Assembly: GCA_964531265.1 (NCBI GenBank)
Contig: CAZHDW010000004.1
Location: 62,001-126,000, forward strand
DNA length: 64,000 nt
Source: Hominenteromicrobium sp964531265
GTDB taxonomy: Bacteria > Bacillota > Clostridia > Oscillospirales > Acutalibacteraceae
Direction of reading: 5' to 3'
Part shown: positions 50,283-58,808 of the stretch, in pieces
Numbering within the stretch: the first letter of the stretch is position 1
Layout of the letters: every line of letters starts with the position of its first letter
Made by a program: the position numbers and the translations under genes
The notes under the pieces: generated by a model
Told to the model about the DNA's origin: nothing
The model's input: the letters and a program-made list of their open reading frames with translations, nothing else
Database searches by the model: none

Positions 50283-53129
50283 TTACTGATTACGCAGCTT
50301 ATCACGTTCCAGCATCTGCTTTACAAACTCACCTGTGTATGAGCCGGGTGTTTCCGCGATCTGCTCAGGAGTACCCTGAGCTATCACATATCCGCCCTTA
50401 TCGCCACCCTCCGGGCCGAGGTCAATGATATGGTCGGCTGTTTTGATTAGATCGAGATTATGCTCGATGACAACAACGGTATTACCGGCATCAACAAGCT
50501 TTTGCAGCACCTCTATAAGTCGGTGAACATCGGCAATGTGCAGACCTGTGGTCGGCTCATCCAGAATGTACACCGTCTTCCCCGTTGGGCGTCTGCTGAG
50601 CTCCGTTGCAAGCTTAACGCGCTGCGCTTCGCCGCCGGAGAGAGTCGTTGCCGGCTGTCCTATTTTTATATAGCCAAGTCCGACATCATACAGAGTTCTG
50701 AGCTTACGCTCTATTTTCGGTATGTCCTTAAAGAACTCAAGTCCCTCATCGACCGTCATCTCAAGAACATCGTAGATACTCTTATCCTTGTATTTTACCT
50801 CAAGTGTCTCGCGATTATACCTCTTGCCCTTGCACACATCGCATGCAACATAGACATCGGGCAAAAAGTGCATCTCTATCTTGATAATACCGTCGCCCTG
50901 GCAGGCCTCACAGCGGCCGCCCTTGATATTGAATGAAAAGCGTCCGGAATTAAATCCGCGCATTTTGGACTCGGGAATGCTTGCAAACAGCTCTCTGATA
51001 TCCGTAAATACTCCGGTGTAAGTCGCGGGATTCGACCTCGGAGTGCGGCCTATCGGTGACTGGTTTATCTGAATGACCTTGTCAAGGTTCTCCATTCCCC
51101 TTATTTCCTTATGCAGACCGGGAACCGTACGCGCGCCGTTGAGCTCGCCTGCAAGCTTTTTATAGAGAACCTCGTTGATGAGCGAGGATTTGCCCGAACC
51201 GGACACACCGGTCACACAGACAAATTTTCCGAGAGGTATATCGACCGTGACATTTTTCAGATTATTCTGAGCAGCTCCGACGATGGTCAGCTTCTTGCCG
51301 TTACCTTTTCTTCTGACGGACGGCACGGGTATGGTTCTCATACCGCTGAGGTACTGTCCCGTGATTGATTTCTCGCACTTGAGAATACCCGGAACATCAC
51401 CGCTGTAAATAACATCTCCGCCATGCACACCTGCGCCCGGGCCGATATCCACGATATGATCCGCCGCAAGCATGGTATCCTCATCATGCTCGACCACGAT
51501 AACGGTATTGCCAAGGTCACGCAGACGCTGTAGGGTGGCCAAAAGCTTGTGATTGTCCCTTTGGTGAAGTCCGATGCTCGGCTCATCCAAAATATACAGA
51601 ACACCCATGAGCGCGGAGCCAATATTGGTAGCCAGTCTTATTCTCTGGCTCTCACCGCCGGAAAGCGTCGATGCAGACCTTGAAAGCGTAAGATACTCAA
51701 GACCGACATTTCTGAGGAAGCCGAGACGGGAGCATATCTCCTTAAGTATGGCATCGGCTATCTGATGCTCACGCGGAGTGAGCTCAAGGCCGTTCACGAA
51801 ATCAAGTGCATCGACTATTGACATATCACAGAATTCGCTGATATTCTTTCCGCCAACAGTGACCGCGAGGCTTTCCGGAGAAAGCCTTTTGCCCTTACAG
51901 GCATCACACGGCACGGCGCTCATATATGACTCTATCTCGGCCTTTACCCATGATGACTGCGTGGCCGCAAATCTGCGCTCAAGATTGTTTATAATACCCT
52001 CAAACTCAACCTGGCTTTTGCCGCTGCCGTATTCGCCGCGGCGCCTGAGGGTGATCTTCTCACCCTTGGTGCCGTAAAGCAGGATATCCACTATTTCCGG
52101 CGGCAGGTCGCGTATCGGCACATCGAGTGAAAAGCCGTAATGCTCGGAAAGCGCCTGCATGTACATGGAGGCTATAGTGCTGCTCTCCATGGCCCAACCG
52201 CCTCCCTTGAGTCCGCCCTTTCTTATTGAAACGCGGTCATCGGGAATTATAAGTGCCGGGTCAATACGCATGAACACACCGAGACCCGTGCACTTAGGAC
52301 AAGCTCCGGCCGGATTATTGAACGAAAACATGCGCGGCGAAAGCTCATCTATGCTGACCCCGTGCTCCGGACACGCATAATTCTGAGAAAACAACATGTC
52401 CTTATCATCCGCCGTGGTATTTATGATGACCAGGCCGTCCGAAAGGCCGGTGGCAGTCTCAATGGAATCCGCAAGTCGCGAGCCGATATCGGGCCTTATC
52501 ACCAGTCTGTCCACAACGATCTCTATATTGTGCTTCTTATTCTTCTCAAGCTTCGGAAGCTCGGAAAGGTCATAGTTTATTCCATCCACTCTGACTCTTA
52601 CAAATCCGCTTTTACGTGCAGCCTCGAACTCCTTCTGGTGCTCGCCCTTTCTGCCGCGCACTACGGGAGCCAGCACCTGTATTCTGGAGCGTTCCGGCAA
52701 TGCCATGACCTGATCGACTATTTGGTCCACCGTCTGCTGGCGTATCTCTCTGCCGCATATCGGACAATGCGGAATTCCTATTCTGGCATACATCAGACGG
52801 AGATAATCATATATCTCCGTGACCGTTCCAACGGTGGAACGCGGATTCTTGGATGTTGTTTTCTGGTCTATGGATATTGCCGGTGAAAGTCCGTCAATAT
52901 TATCGACATCGGGCTTTTCCATCTGTCCCAGGAACATTCTGGCGTAGCTTGAAAGGGACTCCATGTATCGCCTCTGTCCCTCCGCATAGATAGTATCAAA
53001 CGCCAATGAGGATTTGCCGGAGCCGGACAAGCCCGTCAGCACTATTAGCTTATCTCTTGGCAGTTCAACGCTGATATTGCGCAGATTATGCTCCCTTGCA
53101 CCGGAAACAACTATATTCTTTGAACCCAT
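50283..53129 (-). CDS. uvrA: Excinuclease ABC subunit A
   Basis: UvrA is the damage-sensing ATPase that loads UvrB in nucleotide excision repair. The protein has 948 residues, full length. Walker A motifs are GLSGSGKSSLAFD (about 31) and GVSGSGKSSLINE (about 640). Zinc-binding cysteines appear in CPICG, CDACKGKR and the CEACQGDG to CDVCKGKRY region, and both ABC signatures (LSGGESQRI, LSGGEAQRV) are intact. It lies 28 bases after the GNAT gene that follows uvrB, and a terminator follows it. Confidence 0.98.
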   Translation of the reverse strand: MGSKNIVVSGAREHNLRNISVELPRDKLIVLTGLSGSGKSSLAFDTIYAEGQRRYMESLSSYARMFLGQMEKPDVDNIDGLSPAISIDQKTTSKNPRSTVGTVTEIYDYLRLMYARIGIPHCPICGREIRQQTVDQIVDQVMALPERSRIQVLAPVVRGRKGEHQKEFEAARKSGFVRVRVDGINYDLSELPKLEKNKKHNIEIVVDRLVIRPDIGSRLADSIETATGLSDGLVIINTTADDKDMLFSQNYACPEHGVSIDELSPRMFSFNNPAGACPKCTGLGVFMRIDPALIIPDDRVSIRKGGLKGGGWAMESSTIASMYMQALSEHYGFSLDVPIRDLPPEIVDILLYGTKGEKITLRRRGEYGSGKSQVEFEGIINNLERRFAATQSSWVKAEIESYMSAVPCDACKGKRLSPESLAVTVGGKNISEFCDMSIVDALDFVNGLELTPREHQIADAILKEICSRLGFLRNVGLEYLTLSRSASTLSGGESQRIRLATNIGSALMGVLYILDEPSIGLHQRDNHKLLATLQRLRDLGNTVIVVEHDEDTMLAADHIVDIGPGAGVHGGDVIYSGDVPGILKCEKSITGQYLSGMRTIPVPSVRRKGNGKKLTIVGAAQNNLKNVTVDIPLGKFVCVTGVSGSGKSSLINEVLYKKLAGELNGARTVPGLHKEIRGMENLDKVIQINQSPIGRTPRSNPATYTGVFTDIRELFASIPESKMRGFNSGRFSFNIKGGRCEACQGDGIIKIEMHFLPDVYVACDVCKGKRYNRETLEVKYKDKSIYDVLEMTVDEGLEFFKDIPKIERKLRTLYDVGLGYIKIGQPATTLSGGEAQRVKLATELSRRPTGKTVYILDEPTTGLHIADVHRLIEVLQKLVDAGNTVVVIEHNLDLIKTADHIIDLGPEGGDKGGYVIAQGTPEQIAETPGSYTGEFVKQMLERDKLRNQ

Positions 53130-53157
53130 AATTAAATCATGCTCCTTATCTGAAACA

Positions 53158-53928
53158 TCACAATTTATATGTTATAACCTCTGTCCACGCAGGATAGAAT
53201 CCACAGCGGACTGCGATACTCTGTGAATGAATATTTGATACCGCCGCTCCATAGAAAGGAATGTGACCCTTTTCTTCGATTCTTCTGCATAAATTCGCAA
53301 CTAAAGCAGCCCCCAGGCCGTGACTGCGATATTCCGGGAGAACATCTATGCCGACCTGCCACATTTTGGCAGTATCGGCGGATGCACCTGCGACAGCCGC
53401 GATTTTATCCCCGTCATATGCCGCAAGCGCGATAACGTCCGGCCTATCCGCATTGTACTCCTCGCTGAGAGCCATATAAAACTGTTTGTTGGGATAGAAT
53501 TCGGATGCAATATCCGATTCGTTTTCAAACCATTTGTACTCAAAGCTTTCCGGAAGCTCGATATTGACTTCCTTATTGCCCGGCAGGTACATGTGCGATG
53601 TACCAAACAGTGCATAGCCGTACTCCTTGAGCAGCTCATTTATGCTATCGAGTGACTTAAATTCGAACAATCTGAACAGATGATCCTCTTTACCGGCGAT
53701 AGCCTTGATTGGCTCATGCAAGCATTCATCGGCAGTTATCACAACGCTGTTGCCAGTGGTAGCCATTGCGAAAAACGGAACATCATGCGAATACAATCTG
53801 ACGCCCTCGGGCTTAGCCGGAAGCGTAAAGGTCAGTCCCTCGACTGTAAAGTTCTCGGGCTTTGCGTTATATTCCAGCGCGAGCTGGTCAATTACATGTG
53901 TAAAGTACTTTTTCTTTCTGTCCGTCAT
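53158..53928 (-). CDS. GNAT acetyltransferase between uvrB and uvrA
   Basis: A 256-residue protein. The N-terminal half (about 1-130) has no obvious family; the C-terminal half is a GNAT domain with WQVGIDVLPEYRSHGLGAALVANL as motif A (R/Q-x-x-G-x-G/A) and NIHSQSIAVRCGFYP as motif B. Its ATG shares one base with the uvrB stop (TAATG), so it is translated by reinitiation. An enzyme acetylating a protein or small molecule is expected; a DNA-repair role is suggested only by position. Confidence 0.8.
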   Translation of the reverse strand: MTDRKKKYFTHVIDQLALEYNAKPENFTVEGLTFTLPAKPEGVRLYSHDVPFFAMATTGNSVVITADECLHEPIKAIAGKEDHLFRLFEFKSLDSINELLKEYGYALFGTSHMYLPGNKEVNIELPESFEYKWFENESDIASEFYPNKQFYMALSEEYNADRPDVIALAAYDGDKIAAVAGASADTAKMWQVGIDVLPEYRSHGLGAALVANLCRRIEEKGHIPFYGAAVSNIHSQSIAVRCGFYPAWTEVITYKL

Positions 53929-55880
53929 TACTTTTCCAACTCCTTGATCCTGTCACGCAGATAGGCGGCATGTTCGAATTCCAAAAGCTTTGCAGCCGCT
54001 TTCATTTCCTTTGTCAGCTTTTCGATCATCATGCGCTTCTCCGCAGGTGTATACTTATGCTTCTTGGATTTTCTGTTGTCGGCCTTACTCGATATCTCAA
54101 ATATCTCCGAGACATCCTTGATTATTGTCTTCGGAATGACTCCGTGTTCCTCGTTATAGCGCTCCTGTATGCTGCGGCGACGCTCCGTCTCCTTGATAGC
54201 ATACTCCATGGACGGAGTAACCGAATCCGCATACATTATAACCGCACCGTTTGCGTTTCTTGCAGCACGGCCTATTGTCTGTATCAGGCTTCTTCCGCTT
54301 CTGAGGAAGCCCTCCTTATCTGCATCGAGGATGGCGACCAACGAGACCTCGGGTATATCAAGGCCCTCTCGAAGCAGGTTGATACCGACCAGAACATCAA
54401 ATTCTCCGAGTCGAAGATCGCGAATTATCTCCATTCTTTCAACAGTATCGATGTCGTGGTGCATATAGCGAACCTTTATGCCGTAGTTTTCAAGATAGCC
54501 GGTGAGATCCTCGGCCATTTTCTTTGTCAGCGTCGTCACAAGCACGCGCTCCTTGCGATCCGTCCTTATATTTATCTCGGAAATCAGGTCATCTATCTGA
54601 CCGTCGCTCGGCTTCACCGTTATTTCGGGATCAAGCAAACCTGTCGGCCTTATGACCTGCTCTGCGATCACCTTTGAGTTGTTCAGCTCGAGATCACCGG
54701 GAGTCGCGCTGACAAATACCGCCTGATTGACATGCTTATAAAACTCATCGAAATTCATTGGGCGATTGTCATAGGCGGACGGCAATCTGAAACCGTAATC
54801 GATGAGGCTTTCCTTCCTGGCACGATCCCCTGCATACATCGACCTTACCTGGGGCAGGGTGACATGGGACTCGTCAACAAACAGCAGGAAATCCTCTGGG
54901 AAATAGCTGAGAAGTGTGCACGGTTCACTGCCCGGCGCACGGCCGGACATTATTCTGGAATAGTTTTCAATGCCCTTGCACATGCCGATCTCGCTGAGCA
55001 TTTCGATATCGTAGCGTGTGCGCTGTTCTATTCGCTGTGCCTCGATCAGCTTACCCTCATTTTGGAAAAACTTGACGCGCTCGTTCATTTCCTCCTCTAT
55101 CTCACGGAGAGCGCGCGCCATTTTCTCTCGCGGTACGATATAATGTGATGCGGGATATATTGCAACGTGCTTCAAATCCGCGACTATTTCACCTGTCAAG
55201 GGAACGACCTCACTGATGCGGTCTATTTCATCCCCGAAGAATTCGACACGTATCGCCTTTTCACTCGATTCCGCCGGGAATATTTCCACAACATCCCCTC
55301 TTACACGGAACTTGTTACGCACAAAATTGATATCGTTACGTTCATACTGTATCTCAACAAGCTTTCTTATCAACTCATCGCGGCTCTTTTCCATACCGGG
55401 GCGAAGCGAAATGACCATGGTTCTGTAATCAATAGGGTCACCGAGGCTATATATGCACGACACCGACGCAACGATTATTACGTCCCGTCGTTCTGAAAGC
55501 GCACTTGTCGCACTGTGTCTGAGCTTATCAATTTCCTCGTTTATGGCGCTGTCCTTTTCTATATAGGTATCCGTCTGCGCTATATACGCCTCCGGCTGAT
55601 AATAATCATAATAGGACACGAAGTATTCAACCGCGTTATTCGGAAAAAACTCTCGGAACTCGGAACAGAGCTGTGCCGCCAGAGTTTTATTATGTGCCAA
55701 AACCAATGTTGGCCTGTTAAGCTGTGCTATGACATTTGCCATTGTAAATGTTTTGCCAGAGCCTGTGACACCGAGCAGGGTCTGCTCCCTGTTGCCGGCA
55801 TTTATCGATCTGACAAGCTCGGCTATCGCCTGCGGCTGATCTCCCGTAGGCTTATATTTTGATTGAAGCTGAAAATCCAT
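53928..55880 (-). CDS. uvrB: Excinuclease ABC subunit B
   Basis: UvrB is the helicase-like subunit that verifies damage and recruits UvrC. The protein has 650 residues. Walker A is GVTGSGKTFTMANV (about 39), then FVSYYDYYQPEAY as the beta-hairpin region, FVDESHVTLPQ as the DEAD-type box, and late helicase motifs QTIGRAARNANG. The C-terminal UVR domain (MIEKLTKEMKAAAKLLEFEHAA) contacts UvrC. Full length and intact. It follows the tandem GNAT gene by 24 bases. Confidence 0.98.
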   Translation of the reverse strand: MDFQLQSKYKPTGDQPQAIAELVRSINAGNREQTLLGVTGSGKTFTMANVIAQLNRPTLVLAHNKTLAAQLCSEFREFFPNNAVEYFVSYYDYYQPEAYIAQTDTYIEKDSAINEEIDKLRHSATSALSERRDVIIVASVSCIYSLGDPIDYRTMVISLRPGMEKSRDELIRKLVEIQYERNDINFVRNKFRVRGDVVEIFPAESSEKAIRVEFFGDEIDRISEVVPLTGEIVADLKHVAIYPASHYIVPREKMARALREIEEEMNERVKFFQNEGKLIEAQRIEQRTRYDIEMLSEIGMCKGIENYSRIMSGRAPGSEPCTLLSYFPEDFLLFVDESHVTLPQVRSMYAGDRARKESLIDYGFRLPSAYDNRPMNFDEFYKHVNQAVFVSATPGDLELNNSKVIAEQVIRPTGLLDPEITVKPSDGQIDDLISEINIRTDRKERVLVTTLTKKMAEDLTGYLENYGIKVRYMHHDIDTVERMEIIRDLRLGEFDVLVGINLLREGLDIPEVSLVAILDADKEGFLRSGRSLIQTIGRAARNANGAVIMYADSVTPSMEYAIKETERRRSIQERYNEEHGVIPKTIIKDVSEIFEISSKADNRKSKKHKYTPAEKRMMIEKLTKEMKAAAKLLEFEHAAYLRDRIKELEK

Positions 55881-55904
55881 TTATCCGCCCTCAACAATCA
55901 TATA

Positions 55905-56756
55905 TCAGAATTCTTTTACCGCCATCATGTACTTCATGCATACCTTATATCCGCTTCTTCCGTACATGTGCACGATTTCCGTATAGGTATACCCCAAAAA
56001 TGCGCTCTTCAAGCCATATTCCTTAAGGAAGCGTGTGCCGAGCCTTACCATATTGGTAGCGATTCCCCTGCCCTGACACTGATCCCTTGTGGCGGTACAG
56101 CCGACGCTTCCGAGTCCGTCCTTTTCAACACCAAGGCAAACAATGAGAGCACCGCATATCCTGTTTCCTTCGGCTGCAACAAGCACTCTTTCGCGGCTGT
56201 CATTGCTATACATCTCGGGCTTATTGTAATATGGTGCAAATTCTTCTTCTGCGTGATTTACACAGTCGACGACCGCCGCCATCTCCTCAACGCGTCCCCA
56301 ACGGTATTCTACTCCGTTTATTGTATCGCCAAGTGAATGCTCATTATAATCGAAGTCGGAAAGCTCCATGGACATGTCAACGCATTCGCTGTCCTCCCAG
56401 CTATGAGCATAGCCGCACTTCAGGAAAAACTCCCAGCTTCCCGGGTACATCGGTACGCCCGGTGTGATATACTCCGGCCCATCGCAGAATCTTATCTCGC
56501 TGTAGCCGTTTCTGCGCACAAGCTCCTCTGTCTCGCTCAGCAGCTCGGAGCCGATGCCGCGATTTCTAAACTCCGGCAGGACGCACAACATGAGAACAAC
56601 ATTACCGTTGACAACCGAGGCTGCCGCAAGCTTACCGTCCACTTCCCTTGTAATCACAGTATTCCCCTGCATATTCAGTATATTTCGCACCTTATCGTCC
56701 TCACGTACGATTCCGTAAAAGCACCTTGAATACAGCTCGAAAAGGTCATTACACAT
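55905..56756 (-). CDS. Tandem GNAT-domain acetyltransferase
   Basis: A 283-residue protein with two GNAT domains. The first (about 1-140) has LCVLPEFRNRGIGSELLSETE as its acetyl-CoA motif; the second (about 145-283) has CTATRDQCQGRGIATNMVRLG. Between them is DTINGVEYRWGRVEEM. Tandem GNATs often keep one catalytic and one structural domain; both loops look intact here. GGAGGAG before the ATG at 56756 decides the start over an upstream Met. It is the first gene after a LexA box and promoter, and uvrB follows on the same strand. Confidence 0.85.
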   Translation of the reverse strand: MCNDLFELYSRCFYGIVREDDKVRNILNMQGNTVITREVDGKLAAASVVNGNVVLMLCVLPEFRNRGIGSELLSETEELVRRNGYSEIRFCDGPEYITPGVPMYPGSWEFFLKCGYAHSWEDSECVDMSMELSDFDYNEHSLGDTINGVEYRWGRVEEMAAVVDCVNHAEEEFAPYYNKPEMYSNDSRERVLVAAEGNRICGALIVCLGVEKDGLGSVGCTATRDQCQGRGIATNMVRLGTRFLKEYGLKSAFLGYTYTEIVHMYGRSGYKVCMKYMMAVKEF

Positions 56757-56804
56757 AGCATCTCCTCCACCCGGCCTGCACAAACAATTGTGCGTTATGA
56801 GTTT

Positions 56805-56833
56805 ATTATATCAGATAAAAATGAAATTGTACA
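56805..56833 (-). promoter_or_regulatory. Promoter of the tandem GNAT-uvrB-GNAT-uvrA unit
   Basis: Minus-strand TGTACA (56828-56833) and perfect TATAAT (56805-56810), spacer 17 bases, about 45 bases upstream of the first gene. Confidence 0.65.
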
Positions 56834-56841
56834 GAGCGTTT

Positions 56842-56855
56842 TGAACAATCGTTCG
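56842..56855. promoter_or_regulatory. LexA (SOS) operator
   Basis: The minus strand reads CGAAC-GATT-GTTCA, matching the Bacillus LexA box CGAAC-N4-GTTCG with only the last base off. It ends eight bases upstream of the -35 element, a position where LexA could block polymerase. uvrBA is a classical SOS target, so the site fits its context. Confidence 0.7.
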
Positions 56856-56881
56856 CCTAAATTTATGACTATAATTACAGC

Positions 56882-56919
56882 AAAAAAGGGCCCACAGCAC
56901 ATAAATGCTCAGAGCCCTT
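56882..56919 (-). terminator. Terminator of the hydrolase-radC unit
   Basis: AAGGGC (56886-56891) pairs with GCCCTT (56914-56919) with an extended, mismatched inner stem, followed on the minus strand by a six-base T run. It lies 13 bases below the radC stop codon. Confidence 0.82.
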
Positions 56920-56932
56920 GCACACAAAATAT

Positions 56933-57664
56933 TCAATTGTAATCAGAATTTCTTGCAGAGAGTATCTGCTTCTTTATGGCAGCTATCTCATTGCGAAGCG
57001 CTTTCAGTGCGCCAGCCTCGCGCATCGAGAGAAAATCCTCATTTGTGAAGATGAAATGATCCGCAAGTCCGACATCGATACTCGAAAGTGCCAACGCGAC
57101 CTCCTTAGTCACGGAAATATCCGCCGCGGACGGTGTGCAACTGCCGCTGGGGTGATTGTGTGAAATATACACCGCGTCAGCCTCATATGCCAGACAAAGC
57201 CGCATTATCTCTCTCATATACAGCGGAACACTGTGCGTATTGCCCTCGGCAACTATTCCCATATATCTCAGATAACCACGGCTGTCGACTATTTGCAGCA
57301 CCATGATTTCGCTTTTTCTGTTGATAAACTTACTTCGAACAAGCTGATACGCCGTGGCGGTATCCCAAATGCGCTGTCTGTTGCGATTTTTCGACTCCTG
57401 GTACTGGCGGAAAATCGCAGGTGCAGAGGTCAGAAGCTCCGCCGTTTTGCGTGTCACGCCGTCAACCCTCATCAGCAGCTCCGGCGACGCATCCATAACA
57501 TCGCACAATCTGTCGAACTTTTCAAGCAGTGCCTCGGCTATAGCGTGAGCGTTGCAATTCGGCTCAACCCGCTCTATAACGTAGGTCAGGGCACTGAGAT
57601 CGGATAAATCACCGGGGCCGGAAAGCTCTTCCGGGAAAGCTCCGCTCCTTCGACCGATGGCCAT
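56933..57664 (-). CDS. radC: RadC-like JAB-domain protein
   Basis: A 243-residue protein of the RadC/MPN+ family, of unsettled function despite the repair-derived name. The N-terminal half has helix-hairpin-helix-like segments (DASPELLMRVDGVTRKTAELL). The C-terminal JAB metalloprotease-type domain carries SHNHPSGSCTPSAAD, the HxH-x10-D zinc motif. The ATG at 57664 shares one base with the stop of the upstream hydrolase (TGATG) and has GGAGG seven bases before it; a GTG one codon earlier is possible. A terminator follows. Confidence 0.92.
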   Translation of the reverse strand: MAIGRRSGAFPEELSGPGDLSDLSALTYVIERVEPNCNAHAIAEALLEKFDRLCDVMDASPELLMRVDGVTRKTAELLTSAPAIFRQYQESKNRNRQRIWDTATAYQLVRSKFINRKSEIMVLQIVDSRGYLRYMGIVAEGNTHSVPLYMREIMRLCLAYEADAVYISHNHPSGSCTPSAADISVTKEVALALSSIDVGLADHFIFTNEDFLSMREAGALKALRNEIAAIKKQILSARNSDYN

Positions 57665-58587
57665 CACTCTACCTCCGTATCCGGCTCCGCACTCATGTGC
57701 TTATCTATGAACCTGCGTATCGAGCCCCAATAAAGCTCGGAGTCGGTCTCGGCACAGCGACAATGTCCGGCTTCGGGGAAGGTGACCATTTCCTTTTCCC
57801 CATTCATTGCAGCATAGAGCTTGAATACCATTGAATACGGCACCACATCATCACATTCGCCATGTAGGAACAGCATGGGTATCCTGCACCTGCGAAGCTG
57901 CTCAACAGCACTGGCATGCTTGAAGCTATGTCCGGTTCGAATGCGGCACAGCAGCGAGGTTACGTTCATCAGCGGAAATTTCGGAAGATTGTAGCGTTTT
58001 TTCATTTCATATGTGAGCTCTTCCTCAACATCTGTATATCCGCAGTCCTCAATGACCAGCTTGACGTTATCCGGAAGAACCTCTCCTGCCGTCATCATAA
58101 CGGTGGCGGCACCCATGGATTCGCCAAAAAGGATGATCTCCGCATCCTTATCGAATTTAATGATATCATATATCCAGTCCACGATATCCCTGCGCTCCGG
58201 CCAGCCCATACCGATCATATCTCCGCTGCTGCCGCCATGAGCACGTGCATCCGGCAGCAGTATGCTGAAGCCCATATCGTAAAACACCTTTGCGCGGTGG
58301 CGCATGGATTTACCACAGCAGCCATAGCCATGGCATACTATAGCATAGCGGTGATTGCCCTCTCTGTGTATAAACCAGGCGCACAGACGATATTTATCAT
58401 AGGTCGTACGCGTAACACGTTTGGCGTTTGAACAAAACCAATTGTCCAGCGCTCTGTTTTCCTCCGTGTCCGGCAAAGTCGTATCCGGCTGGGGCTTTCT
58501 CTTCAAAGCGGTATTGAGCATCCAATTGCCAACGGCAAGCATACCGCCAACCGCAGCAGCGGACGCAACAAGCAATTTCTTTCCCAT
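57664..58587 (-). CDS. Alpha/beta hydrolase with N-terminal membrane anchor
   Basis: A 307-residue hydrolase. An N-terminal hydrophobic helix (about 4-25) would tether it to the membrane. The nucleophile elbow is LFGESMGAATVM, the acid lies in FLHGECDDVVPY, and the histidine in FPEAGHCRCAE. The oxyanion-type HGYGC segment precedes. Substrate unknown; lysophospholipase/esterase-like enzymes of the YqkD group look similar. GGAGG five bases before the ATG at 58587 decides the start. Coupled to radC downstream. Confidence 0.85.
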   Translation of the reverse strand: MGKKLLVASAAAVGGMLAVGNWMLNTALKRKPQPDTTLPDTEENRALDNWFCSNAKRVTRTTYDKYRLCAWFIHREGNHRYAIVCHGYGCCGKSMRHRAKVFYDMGFSILLPDARAHGGSSGDMIGMGWPERRDIVDWIYDIIKFDKDAEIILFGESMGAATVMMTAGEVLPDNVKLVIEDCGYTDVEEELTYEMKKRYNLPKFPLMNVTSLLCRIRTGHSFKHASAVEQLRRCRIPMLFLHGECDDVVPYSMVFKLYAAMNGEKEMVTFPEAGHCRCAETDSELYWGSIRRFIDKHMSAEPDTEVE

Positions 58588-58616
58588 AACAGCCTCCAAA
58601 AGTACATCGTAATTTT

Positions 58617-58663
58617 CTTGCAGACGATCTGCAAGCATTATACGGATCGTATCAGAACCGATC
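58617..58663. repeat. Two inverted repeats in the hydrolase leader
   Basis: CTTGCAGA (58617-58624) pairs perfectly with TCTGCAAG (58628-58635) across three bases. GGATCG and CGATCC then form a second 6-bp repeat (about 58643-58663). Both lie between the promoter and the chosen start of the hydrolase gene. They may be an operator or leader hairpins; neither has a T run. Confidence 0.45.
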
Positions 58664-58706
58664 CTGACGACTGCGTTCGGTGTTCGTTTCCTTGACCGTT
58701 AAGAAA

Positions 58707-58735
58707 ATTTTACCATTTCGATCAGTATTTGTAAA
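58707..58735 (-). promoter_or_regulatory. Sigma-A promoter of the hydrolase-radC unit
   Basis: Minus-strand TTTACA (58730-58735) and TAAAAT (58707-58712), spacer 17 bases. The transcript leader is about 110 bases and includes the inverted repeats at 58617-58663. Confidence 0.6.
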
Positions 58736-58755
58736 TAGGTAATTTATTTTCTATA

Positions 58756-58796
58756 CAAAAACAAACACTGCACAGAGTGTAAACCCTGTGCAGTGT
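58756..58796 (-). terminator. Terminator of the decarboxylase operon
   Basis: A perfect 11-bp stem (58765-58775 with 58786-58796) followed on the minus strand by TTGTTTTTG, just below the oadA stop codon. Confidence 0.85.
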
Positions 58797-58808
58797 GACT
58801 AATTGAGA

